From positions 1-64,000 of the forward strand of contig DBFJJS010000014.1 in NCBI GenBank assembly GCA_048393055.1: 64,000 bases of DNA. The letters are read 5' to 3'. This DNA is from Faeciplasma sp048393055. Lineage in GTDB: Bacteria > Bacillota > Clostridia > Oscillospirales > Ruminococcaceae. The position numbers and the translations under genes were made by a program. Position 1 is the stretch's first letter. Each line of letters starts with the position of its first letter. Shown here piece after piece: positions 24,399 through 33,198 of the stretch. Below the pieces are notes generated by a model. It did no database searches. It saw only the letters and a program-made list of their open reading frames with translations, and was not told the origin of the DNA.

Positions 24399-27300
24399 TT
24401 ATTCAGCAGAATCCTGGTCCTTCTTGCGCTTGAACGCATAGGCTGTGACGCCCAAAACCGCAGCACCTGCGGCGGACACGCCCATCAGGGTCATCCACAG
24501 CCAGGGCTTGCTCTCATCGCCGGTTTTAGGCGTATCGCGCAGCTCGTTGTGCATCTGTGCAACGGTGGTCTTATCCGCAAAGATCGTCACCGTCTTATCC
24601 GCGGGCAGCACATAGTTGGCGCTGGCCCCATCCGATACCTCGGAAACGGTGTAATCGCCCACACGCAGGCCCTCAATAAAGATTTCGCCGTTCTCGTCTG
24701 TCGTGAAAACCTGCTCATAACCGCCAGCACCCGTCACACGGAAGGAGAAGCCCTCCACCTTGCCATCGCTGGATGTCTTTTCAATCCGCAGGGAACCGGT
24801 CTGGGCCATGTTGACAAAGCCAACCCCGGCCTCGTTCTCTACCTCGTAAATCTTGCCGTTCTCGGTGATCTCCACATAGTAGGCGTTTTCATCCAGCAGG
24901 AAGCCTTCCGGCGCTTTGGTTTCCTTTACAAACACGCCGCCATATTCAATGTGCGTCATCTCATAAATGCCGGTGCTGGTTTCCTCCAGATTGCCCAGCA
25001 GCTCGTCGCCGTCATCCAGCTCCTTATTGCCGTTGGTATCCCGATAAACCTCAAACTCGGCTCCGGTCAGCTTGTTGTCCGGGTAATCCTTATCCACCTT
25101 GGTGAGCCGCAGGTCGCCGTAAATGCGCTCATTGGTAAGGGAGATTTCCACCACCTGTCCATCTTCCACCACGGTAACGGGGATCACTTCATCGGAGAGG
25201 ACAAACCCGTCCGGGCTTTCCAGCTCTTTCAGTACCCAGTTTCCGTAAGGAACATTGGAGAAGGAGAAGCTGCCGTCCTCCGCGGAAACGGCGGTGGCAA
25301 GAGCAGTTTCTTCCGTAAATTCGGCTTCCTCCGAATGGAACAGGCCAATCAGAGCGCCGCCCAGACCCGTGCCGTTCTCATCGGTCTTGATGCCGTGGAT
25401 TTCGCCGCGGATCAGCTCATTGGTGACAGCCTCGCCATCATTGGCGGCAATCTCTACAACGGCCACAGAAGGACCGCCATACTCGAAGGTAAACGGGAAG
25501 GTTTCGCCATTCAGCAGATAATGGCTGTCGGTGGACAGCTCCTTCAGGTAGAAGCTGCCGAAAGGCAGGTCGGTGCTGCAAACGGCCTGGCCGTTTTCAT
25601 TTACCGAAACGATTTCCAGAAGCCCGTCTGCCGGGATCACAGAACCGTCCGCTGCGGTGATGTCCGCCTGGGCATAGAGGCCGAAGGTCACGGCGGAGAT
25701 CTCACCGTTCATGCCAATGCCGAAGGTTTCATCTTGCTCCAGCACCTTGCTCAGGGACACCTGGACCTTCTGGCGCTGGTTGTAGAAGCTGGCTGAGGTT
25801 TCGGTGACTTCCACCTCCTGGCCTGCGTACACCAGCTCCACATTGGTGATATTCTCGCCGGTATCCACCATGCCGTGGGGGAACTGAACCTCCTTCACCT
25901 GGAATTTGCCCAGGTAGAGGGGCTGGCTCTGGGCTGTGCCGTCCTCGGCGGTGGTGATGGTGTCCACTACCTCGTCCGCAGAATAGCGCAGGGTGCCATC
26001 CAGGGTGTAGACGTCCTCCAGAGCGGTGATCTCAAACACCGCGCCGGACAGGCCGGCCACTTCATAGACCGGCTGGTACACGCCCTCGCTTTCCACCACA
26101 GAGGAAAGCACTTCGCCGGTCTTGCTGACCTTGATGATTCCTTTTTGAGCCATGTTGGGCTTGGTGACTTCGATCGCCGTCACGCCGCCTTCCTCGCTGG
26201 AAGCGTCCTGGGTCACATCAAAGTAAACCGGGGTGCTGTCCAGCACATAGCCGTAGGGGGCCTGCACCTCCACCAGAGAGTACCCGGAGCCGTATTCCAG
26301 CTTTTCAGGCGTTACCAGGTAGCCCTCGGCATTGGTGTAGAACGTATCAATGGTAGTGGGGGTGGGATAAGTGAAGGTCATTTCCACCTTGCTGCCATCG
26401 GGACGATAAATCTGGAACCCGGCTCCCGCATAGGGGATGGTGACGCCGGTTTCCGCGTCCACCTTGACCACCTTGATGAAGCTGGCAAAGTTGGCGTTAT
26501 TGATCAGGTAGCGGTAGGTCTGGCCATCCTGGGCAATATACACTTCAAAGTCGTCCATCAGCTCGCGGCCATCCCAGCCCTTGGTCTGATGAACGATATA
26601 GGTGCCGTAGGGCAGCTTCTTGGACTGTGCAAAGCCGTTCTCATCGCAGGTGAGAACATCTCGCTCGGAGTCTTTGGCCGCATCATAACTGCCGGCAGAT
26701 TTCAGATATACCTGGAACTCCGCGCCGGATTCCGGGGTTTCGATCTGGGTTTCCCCGTCGTCGGTGTGCTTGATGATGGCGATGTCGCCTTTGATAACCT
26801 GTTCCGTCACATTGTTGGCGGTGTCGTTCCGCTCAATGGTGTAAAGTTCCGGCTCTGCGCCCACATGATGAATGGTGGAGTCCAGCAGATACCCTTCGCT
26901 GGGGCTGATTTCACGAATCGTCCAGTCGGAACCGCAGACGTAATAGCCGGTGGTGAACTGGCCGTTTTCGTCCGTAGTAAAGCTGTCCACAAGGGTTTCA
27001 CCCTGATACAGCCCATACACAGCGCCGGCCAGGGAGCCGTCGCCCTGGGGAGAGATGGTTTCCACATCGCTCTTGGTGACGGTGACGCGGAACTTCTTCA
27101 ACACGTTGTTCACACTCTTATGAGTGACTTTGTTCCACTCGATGGTGACAGTCTGGGAATCCGGCACCACATAACGGATGGGGGTATCCACCTCCTCCAG
27201 TACATAGCCCGTGCCGATGAGCACATTTTCAAAACGCGCAACGCCGCTCCCATCCGTCACAGCGTACTCGTCCACCGGCTGCCCGGAGAGGGATGTGCCG

Positions 27301-28628
27301 TACAGGTGGAAGGTCATACCTTCCACCAGCCCGTCCTCGCTGGTTTTTGTCACTTCCAAGCTGCCGCGTTTAAGGACATTGTTGAACGTAACAGTAGCAG
27401 TCTGGCCGCCGACGATGGTCACTTGCTGGCTGGCCTGGGGCTCATACTTCTCAATCGACTGTTCCGTTACGGTGTAAACGCCGGGGTTGAGATCGGAAAT
27501 GTCAATCTCGCCCGCCGAATTGGTGGTCTTGGTGGCGCTGTACCCATTGCCAGTGATGGTAAAGGAAATGCCTTCCACCTGGCCGTCCTCGGAAGTCTTA
27601 ATCAGCTTCATGCTGCCGGTTTTCACTTCCAGGTTCAGATAGCCTACCATCTGGTCGGAAACGGTTTCCCCGTAGGTGGCGAAGTCCTGCTTGCCGCCGC
27701 CGGAAACACCATCCGTCCAAACCACAACGCCGCTGCGCTGGGCAGAAATTTTTTCCGCTTTAACCGTCACAGAGCCTGTGATGGCCTGGGCGGAAGTGAT
27801 GGTGAGCTGGTTGCCGTTTACGGAGAAATTTAGCCCGGTGGTGCTGCTGGAGAAGGTGTAGTCGCCCAGCACCCCGTTGGTATCTGTAAGGGTGAGGGAA
27901 TACTGTTGGCCATCCCATTTTAGTTCATAGGCACCGGCGTCTGCGGTGCTGCTGAAAAAGCTGGGCAGCATGGTATGGCGTTTGACCGCGCTCTCAATGG
28001 CGGAATACTGGCTGAAAATCTCGCTGTACAGGGGATGGTTGGCGCTAATATATTCCGTCACGTTGTTTTTGCCCTGGGCATTGGCGTCCACATGATTAAA
28101 CTGGCTGTCGCGTTCACCTACAACGGTTTCCCAAACAAGAAGCTGGGTAGCGATATATCCCGCGATCTTGCTTGCGTCCTCTGGGTTCCCGCTCATCCAT
28201 GAGGTGCTGGCATTTCCCTGCCAGCCATAGGTCATGATTCGCCCGATATATTCCTTGATGGTATCCGGCGGGATGGTGGGGTTCAGGTTGGACGGGTAGT
28301 TATCCCAGAAATCTTCGCCCCGGCCCGTGTACTGGTCGCCGGTATTCACACCGATACCCGGCTCAATGCAGTAGATGGCCCTGCCATTAAAGGCGTCCTG
28401 GGTGTGGACGGAAAAGCTGTCGTTTTCTCCGGTGGACCAGCCGCCCAGGAAATTCAGGGCGGGATGGCCCCATCCGGCCTTGTTGGGGTCACTGGCACGG
28501 GGCAGGTCGATCATATACGTCGTCATGGTTTCGCCTGCGGCAAATGCCGTGGTCCCCGTTCCCGCAAAGACGCCCAGGCACATGAGCAGGGACATGAGCA
28601 GGGACAGGGGCTTTCTCAATGCTTTCAT
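24399..28628 (-). CDS. Large Cna-B/SpaA-type surface adhesin with thioester domain and sortase signal
   Basis: A 1409-residue cell-wall adhesin. It has an N-terminal signal peptide (to about residue 30, TTAFAA). A thioester (TQXA-like) domain follows, with Cys in AIYCIEPG near residue 88 and Gln in IATQLLVWE near residue 160. Then come about nine SpaA/Cna-B repeats, recognised by recurring VTKTSEDG, GAxFxVY, EVxxPxGYVLD and Lys/Asn pairs suited to isopeptide bonds. The C-terminus has a PKTGD sortase motif, a membrane segment and a KRKKDQ tail. Such proteins can bind host surfaces covalently. The start at 28628 has AAGGAGG upstream. A hairpin terminator in the leader suggests attenuation control. 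Confidence 0.93.
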   Translation of the reverse strand: MKALRKPLSLLMSLLMCLGVFAGTGTTAFAAGETMTTYMIDLPRASDPNKAGWGHPALNFLGGWSTGENDSFSVHTQDAFNGRAIYCIEPGIGVNTGDQYTGRGEDFWDNYPSNLNPTIPPDTIKEYIGRIMTYGWQGNASTSWMSGNPEDASKIAGYIATQLLVWETVVGERDSQFNHVDANAQGKNNVTEYISANHPLYSEIFSQYSAIESAVKRHTMLPSFFSSTADAGAYELKWDGQQYSLTLTDTNGVLGDYTFSSSTTGLNFSVNGNQLTITSAQAITGSVTVKAEKISAQRSGVVVWTDGVSGGGKQDFATYGETVSDQMVGYLNLEVKTGSMKLIKTSEDGQVEGISFTITGNGYSATKTTNSAGEIDISDLNPGVYTVTEQSIEKYEPQASQQVTIVGGQTATVTFNNVLKRGSLEVTKTSEDGLVEGMTFHLYGTSLSGQPVDEYAVTDGSGVARFENVLIGTGYVLEEVDTPIRYVVPDSQTVTIEWNKVTHKSVNNVLKKFRVTVTKSDVETISPQGDGSLAGAVYGLYQGETLVDSFTTDENGQFTTGYYVCGSDWTIREISPSEGYLLDSTIHHVGAEPELYTIERNDTANNVTEQVIKGDIAIIKHTDDGETQIETPESGAEFQVYLKSAGSYDAAKDSERDVLTCDENGFAQSKKLPYGTYIVHQTKGWDGRELMDDFEVYIAQDGQTYRYLINNANFASFIKVVKVDAETGVTIPYAGAGFQIYRPDGSKVEMTFTYPTPTTIDTFYTNAEGYLVTPEKLEYGSGYSLVEVQAPYGYVLDSTPVYFDVTQDASSEEGGVTAIEVTKPNMAQKGIIKVSKTGEVLSSVVESEGVYQPVYEVAGLSGAVFEITALEDVYTLDGTLRYSADEVVDTITTAEDGTAQSQPLYLGKFQVKEVQFPHGMVDTGENITNVELVYAGQEVEVTETSASFYNQRQKVQVSLSKVLEQDETFGIGMNGEISAVTFGLYAQADITAADGSVIPADGLLEIVSVNENGQAVCSTDLPFGSFYLKELSTDSHYLLNGETFPFTFEYGGPSVAVVEIAANDGEAVTNELIRGEIHGIKTDENGTGLGGALIGLFHSEEAEFTEETALATAVSAEDGSFSFSNVPYGNWVLKELESPDGFVLSDEVIPVTVVEDGQVVEISLTNERIYGDLRLTKVDKDYPDNKLTGAEFEVYRDTNGNKELDDGDELLGNLEETSTGIYEMTHIEYGGVFVKETKAPEGFLLDENAYYVEITENGKIYEVENEAGVGFVNMAQTGSLRIEKTSSDGKVEGFSFRVTGAGGYEQVFTTDENGEIFIEGLRVGDYTVSEVSDGASANYVLPADKTVTIFADKTTVAQMHNELRDTPKTGDESKPWLWMTLMGVSAAGAAVLGVTAYAFKRKKDQDSAE

Positions 28629-28653
28629 CGTGTTACCTCCTTGAAATGGCCGC

Positions 28654-28680
28654 AAAAAAGCACATCGCTCTGGATGTGCT
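28654..28680 (-). terminator. Terminator hairpin in the adhesin leader (possible attenuator)
   Basis: On the minus strand a 7-bp stem (agcacat/atgtgct) is followed by six T, ending only 26 bases before the adhesin start codon. The leader from parB (28905) to here is about 225 bases, contains a small ccgt/acgg hairpin around 28754-28765 and no gene. It can be either the end of the parA-parB unit or a regulated attenuator for the adhesin. Confidence 0.6.
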
Positions 28681-28905
28681 GCCTGCGGCTGGATTTTGTT
28701 TACGTTCTAAAAAAGAGAGAGTTGCCCAGCGCCTTCCGCCCATTTATCCTGCCGTTTCAACGGGGACTGTGCAAAATTTCTCAGGTCCCGAAAATATCTT
28801 CTTTTTTAGGATGTTTAGGCAGTTGGAAGGGGTGAGGTGTGGAGAGGGGGAACCGGCCAAACACACCGGGTCCGCAGAAGGGCGCACCACTCCCTTGGCA
28901 GTAGG

Positions 28906-29865
28906 TTATCTCTCTAAGCTGCGCTGGCGCTTTCGGTAAAATTCCAGCGCCTTCACAATGGTGTCCTCGATCTTCTGCGCGGGCGTCCCCGGCGCAAAAA
29001 ACCGGCTGATTCTTTCCTTTGGAATTTTGAACTGTTCTTTTTGATTGGGCTTTTCCTCCTTCATAATGGAGACAAGGGCGTCTTTGGCCAGCCGTTCTCC
29101 GCCGGTCTTGGCTTCGGACATCTGGCGCATTTTGATGGCCTGGGCGTGGGAGGGGGTGCAATCCATCTCATCCATGATGGCGAACAAGTCTGCCTGTTCC
29201 TCTTTTCGCAGGTAGGACAACTCCACCGCTGGCCTCATGGCAATTTGCAGCATCTCCGGGTCCCGGATGACGGAGTTATCCACCAGCTCCAGGATTTCCG
29301 GGACGAGGTGGGTGAGACGGATATAGCGATGGATTTGCCGAGAACTATCTGGAGAAGTATCTGCGAGTTCATCTCTGGAGAACTTCTGGCCCACTGGGCC
29401 AGAAGTTAAATCCGTCCTCTGTCCCTGCCTTTTCATCGCGTCCAGCTTCATTTTGTAGGCAAACGCCTTCTCCGAGGGCAGAATCTGCTCTCTTTGTAGA
29501 TTGGAGTCCACCATGATGATCGTGGCTTCATCGTCGGTGAGCTGCCGCACGATACAGGGGATTTCTTGGAGCTGCGCCAGCTCTGCCGCCTTCTTCCTGC
29601 GGTGTCCGGCCACCATTTCATAGCCGCTCTCTGGCTTGGGGCGCACCAGGGCAGGGACCAAAACACCATACTGCTTCACGCTGTCCGCCATTTCCCGCAT
29701 GGCTTCATCCATACGGACCTGAAACGGGTGGTTCGGGAAGTCGCTGATCTCCGCAGGCGCAAGCTGGACAACTTTTTCAAGCCTTGCCTCAACCCGTTCT
29801 GCCTCGGTGGAAAACAGGTCATCGACTGAGGGAAGATTGAAGTTTAGCCCGTTGCTTTTCGCCAT
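28906..29865 (-). CDS. parB: ParB/Spo0J-family partition protein
   Basis: A 319-residue DNA-binding partition protein. The ParB nuclease-like N-terminal domain carries the GHRRKKAAELA CTP-binding motif near residue 92 and LQREQILPSEKAFAYKMKL. An HTH follows (about 160-185), although the ELADTSPDSSRQIHRYIRLT segment stands where KorB-type helices lie. The start at 29865 is chosen because AAGGAGG lies 8 bases upstream; it overlaps the end of parA by 47 bases. With ParA it should stabilise the circular form of the element. Confidence 0.9.
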   Translation of the reverse strand: MAKSNGLNFNLPSVDDLFSTEAERVEARLEKVVQLAPAEISDFPNHPFQVRMDEAMREMADSVKQYGVLVPALVRPKPESGYEMVAGHRRKKAAELAQLQEIPCIVRQLTDDEATIIMVDSNLQREQILPSEKAFAYKMKLDAMKRQGQRTDLTSGPVGQKFSRDELADTSPDSSRQIHRYIRLTHLVPEILELVDNSVIRDPEMLQIAMRPAVELSYLRKEEQADLFAIMDEMDCTPSHAQAIKMRQMSEAKTGGERLAKDALVSIMKEEKPNQKEQFKIPKERISRFFAPGTPAQKIEDTIVKALEFYRKRQRSLER

Positions 29866-30667
29866 CCGCCAGCACCTCCTTTGAAAACTCGGCGTAAGCC
29901 TGCGCCACCTTGCTTCCCTTGTCATAGGCATAGATGCTCTTGCCAGCGGCGCTGATCTCTGCGGCTTTGATGGCAACGGGAATTTCGGAACGGTAGATTT
30001 TCAATACGCTCCCGTAGCTTTGCCGCAGGGTTTCCGCCGTCTGCCTAGCCAGATTGGTACGCCCGTCCACAAGGGTCAGCAGTACGCCGTCCACTTTGAG
30101 GGACGGGTTGATTTGCCGCTTGACCTTGCCAATGGTTCGCATGAGCTGGGTCATACCTTTGGCCGGGAGATAGTGGGCCTGCACCGGGATAATCACGCTG
30201 TCCGCAGCAGCCAGGGCATTGATCGTAATCATGCCCAGGGACGGCATACAGTCAATGAGAACCACATCATACTGCTTCTTGACTTCATCGACGTAGGTGC
30301 GCAAGGTAAATTCCCGGCTCATGGCGTTGACCAGGCTGATTTCCAGGGCCGACAGCTCAATGTTGGCAGGCATCAGGTCCACGCCTTCGCTGTGATGCAA
30401 AATTCCTTCATCGGCGGTGAATGGCTCATCCCGGATCACCTGTTCCATGACGGTGGCCAGCGTAGTCTGCAAGTTGTCCTGATCCTGCCAGCCCAGGCAG
30501 GTGGTGAGGTCCCCCTGGGGGTCCGCGTCAATGAGCAGAACCCTTTTCCCAAGGCGGGCCAGGCCAATACCCAGGTTTACCGTTGTGGTGGTTTTGCCTG
30601 TGCCGCCTTTCTGATTGGCCAGCGCAATCACGCGGGCGTCCCTGGGGCGGCTTCTTTGTTCCGGCAT
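29819..30667 (-). CDS. parA: ParA/Soj-family partition ATPase
   Basis: A 282-residue Walker-type ATPase for DNA partition. The deviant Walker A reads NQKGGTGKTTTTVNLG near residue 20. LLIDADPQGDLTTCLG and the Walker B-like VVLIDCMPSLG follow in order. The C-terminus is typical of Soj (KGSKVAQAYAEFSKEVL). The start at 30667 is selected because GGAGG lies 8 bases upstream; earlier ATG codons overlap the site. It is the first gene of the element core on this strand, preceded by a hairpin leader. Confidence 0.92.
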   Translation of the reverse strand: MPEQRSRPRDARVIALANQKGGTGKTTTTVNLGIGLARLGKRVLLIDADPQGDLTTCLGWQDQDNLQTTLATVMEQVIRDEPFTADEGILHHSEGVDLMPANIELSALEISLVNAMSREFTLRTYVDEVKKQYDVVLIDCMPSLGMITINALAAADSVIIPVQAHYLPAKGMTQLMRTIGKVKRQINPSLKVDGVLLTLVDGRTNLARQTAETLRQSYGSVLKIYRSEIPVAIKAAEISAAGKSIYAYDKGSKVAQAYAEFSKEVLADGEKQRAKLQSSLSR

Positions 30668-30693
30668 TTTCATGTCCTCCTTCTTCATAGATT

Positions 30694-30789
30694 TAGCCGC
30701 CCGTTGGCAAGACGGACGGCTATGTATGGGGAAATCTAAAAAATGGCATGAAAAAAGCCGCTTACTCTTTCTGAAAAGAATAAGCGGCT
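30694..30789 (-). terminator. Terminator before parA and hairpin leader of parA
   Basis: Two structures lie in the gap between the small gene at 30812 and parA. At 30751-30789 a stem (agccgctta/taagcggct) with a T run is a good minus-strand terminator. At 30694-30722 an 11-bp stem (tagccgtccgt/acgggcggcta, one wobble) would lie in the parA leader. Confidence 0.75.
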
Positions 30790-30811
30790 CATCAAGCTGC
30801 GATATGTAATT

Positions 30812-30976
30812 TTACATCTTCTTCACCGGGGCGCACATGGCTTTGAGCAGAAGTTCATCCAGGCAGCCGGTGTCCCGGTTTTCCCGGAGCATAGTATTCC
30901 GCAGATGGTTCAGGCTCTGGATCACAATGCTGTTCTCGGCGGGGGTGAGGGTTATCTTGAATTTCCGTTTTTTCAT
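30812..30976 (-). CDS. Small ICE protein, paralogue of the gene at 2657-2854
   Basis: A 54-residue basic protein (MKKRKFKITLTPAENSIVIQ, then LNHLRNTMLREN and DELLLKAMCAPVKK). It is clearly related to the 65-residue protein upstream of virD4. The start at 30976 is chosen because AGGAGG lies 7 bases upstream; an upstream extension of 23 residues has no site. It is followed by a terminator, so it forms its own unit or the end of the SirTM operon, 65 bases upstream. Function unknown. Confidence 0.75.
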   Translation of the reverse strand: MKKRKFKITLTPAENSIVIQSLNHLRNTMLRENRDTGCLDELLLKAMCAPVKKM

Positions 30977-31041
30977 AGGGCGTTCCTCCTTTACGCTTTC
31001 AGTATATATGGAAGGAACGCTACGCCGCAAATGTGCGAGTT

Positions 31042-31935
31042 TCAACCAATTAGCACTTGTGCGGCATCTATATCAAGGCAAATGCTGCGTTCAACAATTT
31101 CTCTCGGTGCATAAGATTGTCCCTTATTGATACAGGCATATTTTGCTTTAGGATTTTTATAGACCTGCTGCCAAAAATTATACTTGATTATACCAGGTGT
31201 GTTCATTCCAACGCCCAGCTCTAAATAGAGGACAGGAGTATTCTCATGACGCCGAATAAAATCATCGTAACGTCCCGCCGCAGTATACCATCCATCATCC
31301 TGAACAAAGGTATTATCAGCCCGTAGGTTCATGGACATGGGCGCGCCGCACTGCGGGCAGCGGGGGACCAGTTCGGTGGGGATGTCCATTTTTAGAGCGG
31401 CGCCATTGGGTATCTCCAACCCTTCCTCTGCAATGCGAAACCCCTGGGCTTCCACCATCTGGCGGACCGTCTCTTGGTTGTCGTAGGTCATTTGGTGACA
31501 AGGCTTGGAGCACTGCCACAGGCCGTAGTCCCCCTGAGTGTAAAACAGGCGTCGATTGTCAAATCCGACTTTTTGAAAGCAGTGATCCACATTGGTCGTC
31601 AGCACAAAATAATCTTTATCCTTTACCAGCTCCAGCAGGTTTTGGTACACTGGCTTGGGCGGATTGCAGTAGCGGTTGAGGAAAATAAACCGGCTCCAGT
31701 AGGCCCAATGCTCCTCCAAGGTGGGAAATGGATAAAATCCCCCGGAATACATATCGTGGAAATCGTATTTTTCTTCGAAGTCAGAAAAATAACGGTGGAA
31801 CTGCTCTCCGCCATAAGCAAATCCGGCGGATGCCGAAAGGCCCGCTCCGGCACCAATTAAAACAGTATCCGCCTGACTGAATGCTTCTTGAAACTCAATA
31901 ACCTTTTGCGCTATTTCTCTTTCCGTTCTTAGCAT
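31042..31935 (-). CDS. Macrodomain-associated sirtuin (SirTM), predicted protein ADP-ribosyltransferase
   Basis: A 297-residue class M sirtuin. NAD-binding motifs are GAGAGLSASAGF near residue 29 and TTNVDHCF near residue 113. A TQGDYGLWQCSKPCH stretch places Gln where classical sirtuins have the catalytic His, the hallmark of SirTM. Zinc cysteines are CSKPC and a later CPQCG pair; GVGMNTPGIIKY follows. Known SirTMs of Staphylococcus and Streptococcus ADP-ribosylate a lipoylated GcvH-like protein. No GcvH-L or lipoate ligase gene is near, so the substrate here is open. The start overlaps the macrodomain gene by 7 bases. Confidence 0.9.
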   Translation of the reverse strand: MLRTEREIAQKVIEFQEAFSQADTVLIGAGAGLSASAGFAYGGEQFHRYFSDFEEKYDFHDMYSGGFYPFPTLEEHWAYWSRFIFLNRYCNPPKPVYQNLLELVKDKDYFVLTTNVDHCFQKVGFDNRRLFYTQGDYGLWQCSKPCHQMTYDNQETVRQMVEAQGFRIAEEGLEIPNGAALKMDIPTELVPRCPQCGAPMSMNLRADNTFVQDDGWYTAAGRYDDFIRRHENTPVLYLELGVGMNTPGIIKYNFWQQVYKNPKAKYACINKGQSYAPREIVERSICLDIDAAQVLIG

Positions 31936-32720
31936 CTGGATACCCCCAGGAGCTTTTGATAAATGTGCAAGTCCACATCCTTAAACACATTGAAAATGAC
32001 TCGAATGTCCGGCTTCTGTGCATTCAAAAAGGATGTCACCGTTTGAACCGCAATCTCTGCGGCCTTTTCATTGGGAAAATGAAATTCCCCGGTGGAAATA
32101 CAGCAAAAAGCAATGCTCCGGCAGTCGTTTTCCACAGCCAGTTCCAAGCAGGAACGGTAGCAGGAGGCCAGGGCCTCACAATCCTGTTCGCTGACCGGCC
32201 CATAGATAATCGGTCCCACAGTATGCAGGATGTATTTGCTTGGCAAATTGAAGGCAGGCGTGATCTTTGCTTGTCCCGTGGGTTCCTCATGGCCCTGCTT
32301 GTTCATAATATCATAGCAGTAGAGCCGCAATTGGATTCCGCTCCTCGTGCCAACGATGTTATCAATGCAGGAATGGAGAGGTTGGAAACAGCCCAACATT
32401 CCGCTGTTTGCGGCATTCACGATTGCGTCCACCTTTAAGGTCGTAATATCTCCCTGCCACAATACCAGTCGAGAATCTCTGGGGATGGAGGGCAGCTTCG
32501 CACCGTCCGTAATGCCGCGCTTGTCCCGCTCGTATTGCAGGTACTCGTCTTGTACTTGGAGAAAGTCACGGCTGATCGGCTTTGGCATACGCACATTCAT
32601 CAAACTACGCAGCAAATTTTTCTGTTCCTGCTCATCGAAAGGAACAGAGATACCTTTGTACCTCTCATCTTCCGCCAGTAATTCTTTAATTAAATAGATC
32701 CGCTGTTCACCATGCGTCAT
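31929..32720 (-). CDS. Zinc-containing macrodomain ADP-ribose hydrolase
   Basis: A 263-residue protein-ADP-ribose hydrolase of the SirTM-linked type. An N-terminal helical extension (about residues 1-80) precedes the macrodomain: LWQGDITTLKVDAIVNAANS, then GCFQPLHSCIDN, whose Cys-His-Cys residues are the zinc ligands, then LHTVGPIIYGP and CCISTGEFHFPNEKAAEIA. It should remove the ADP-ribose placed by the neighbouring SirTM. The start overlaps the XRE stop (ATGA). GTRSG replaces the more usual Ala-Ala-Gly region after CIDN, so this copy is slightly divergent. Confidence 0.9.
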   Translation of the reverse strand: MTHGEQRIYLIKELLAEDERYKGISVPFDEQEQKNLLRSLMNVRMPKPISRDFLQVQDEYLQYERDKRGITDGAKLPSIPRDSRLVLWQGDITTLKVDAIVNAANSGMLGCFQPLHSCIDNIVGTRSGIQLRLYCYDIMNKQGHEEPTGQAKITPAFNLPSKYILHTVGPIIYGPVSEQDCEALASCYRSCLELAVENDCRSIAFCCISTGEFHFPNEKAAEIAVQTVTSFLNAQKPDIRVIFNVFKDVDLHIYQKLLGVSRC

Positions 32721-33157
32721 TGTTGCACACTCCTTTCTGAGCCAGCTTTGCTCTCTACGATTTTCAAATAGTTGTTCCGGGATGGCCTGTGAAGTTCAAT
32801 TTCCCAGATACTTATCAGGCACCGTCCAACGCCCAGTAATTCAGCATATTTTTGTTGAGTAAATCCCAGTGAAGCACGAATCTCTTTAATGCGTTGACCA
32901 AACCCCGGAGCAACAAAGCGTGTATAATCATCTAAAAGAAGCTCTACATCTATGTTTAGTGCTTTTGCCAGCTTCTCCGCTTGTTCGTAATAAATTTCCT
33001 GGGAGCGCTTTTCGTAATTCACGATTTCACCCATAGGAACATCTATCATAGCGCCGAGTTCTTCTTTTGAGAATCCTCGGATCTGTCTATAGTATGCAAG
33101 TTGTTCATGAGGTGGAGCCGTAGGGGAAACCTTCGGAAAATCAAACACAAAGTGCAT
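32717..33157 (-). CDS. Tandem-HTH XRE regulator heading the SirTM operon
   Basis: A 146-residue protein with two XRE-type helix-turn-helix units: residues 25-50 (RGFSKEELGAMIDVPMGEIV) and 90-120 (LGFTQQKYAELLGVGRCLIS). It is the first gene of the XRE-macrodomain-SirTM operon and overlaps the next start by 4 bases. The ribosome site before ATG 33157 is weak and only 42 bases separate this start from the truncated macrodomain gene, so the promoter may lie in the junction. It may repress the operon, or could itself be a SirTM substrate. Confidence 0.75.
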   Translation of the reverse strand: MHFVFDFPKVSPTAPPHEQLAYYRQIRGFSKEELGAMIDVPMGEIVNYEKRSQEIYYEQAEKLAKALNIDVELLLDDYTRFVAPGFGQRIKEIRASLGFTQQKYAELLGVGRCLISIWEIELHRPSRNNYLKIVESKAGSERSVQQ

Positions 33158-33198
33158 TAGGCACTTGCCCTGCGCAATGTTATAAAACGGTGTGTGAT

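Noticed and set aside
24267..27833. Two long plus-strand frames opposite the adhesin gene
   Set aside because: Both are mirror images of the repeat-rich adhesin coding sequence; there is no ribosome site and no recognisable domain.
28629..28905. Adhesin leader as a cyclic-di-GMP or other known riboswitch
   Set aside because: I could not match the conserved core of any riboswitch class; only the attenuator-like hairpin is supported.
28781..29161. Minus-strand frame overlapping the end of parB
   Set aside because: It is out of frame with parB, has no ribosome site and resembles nothing; a shadow frame.
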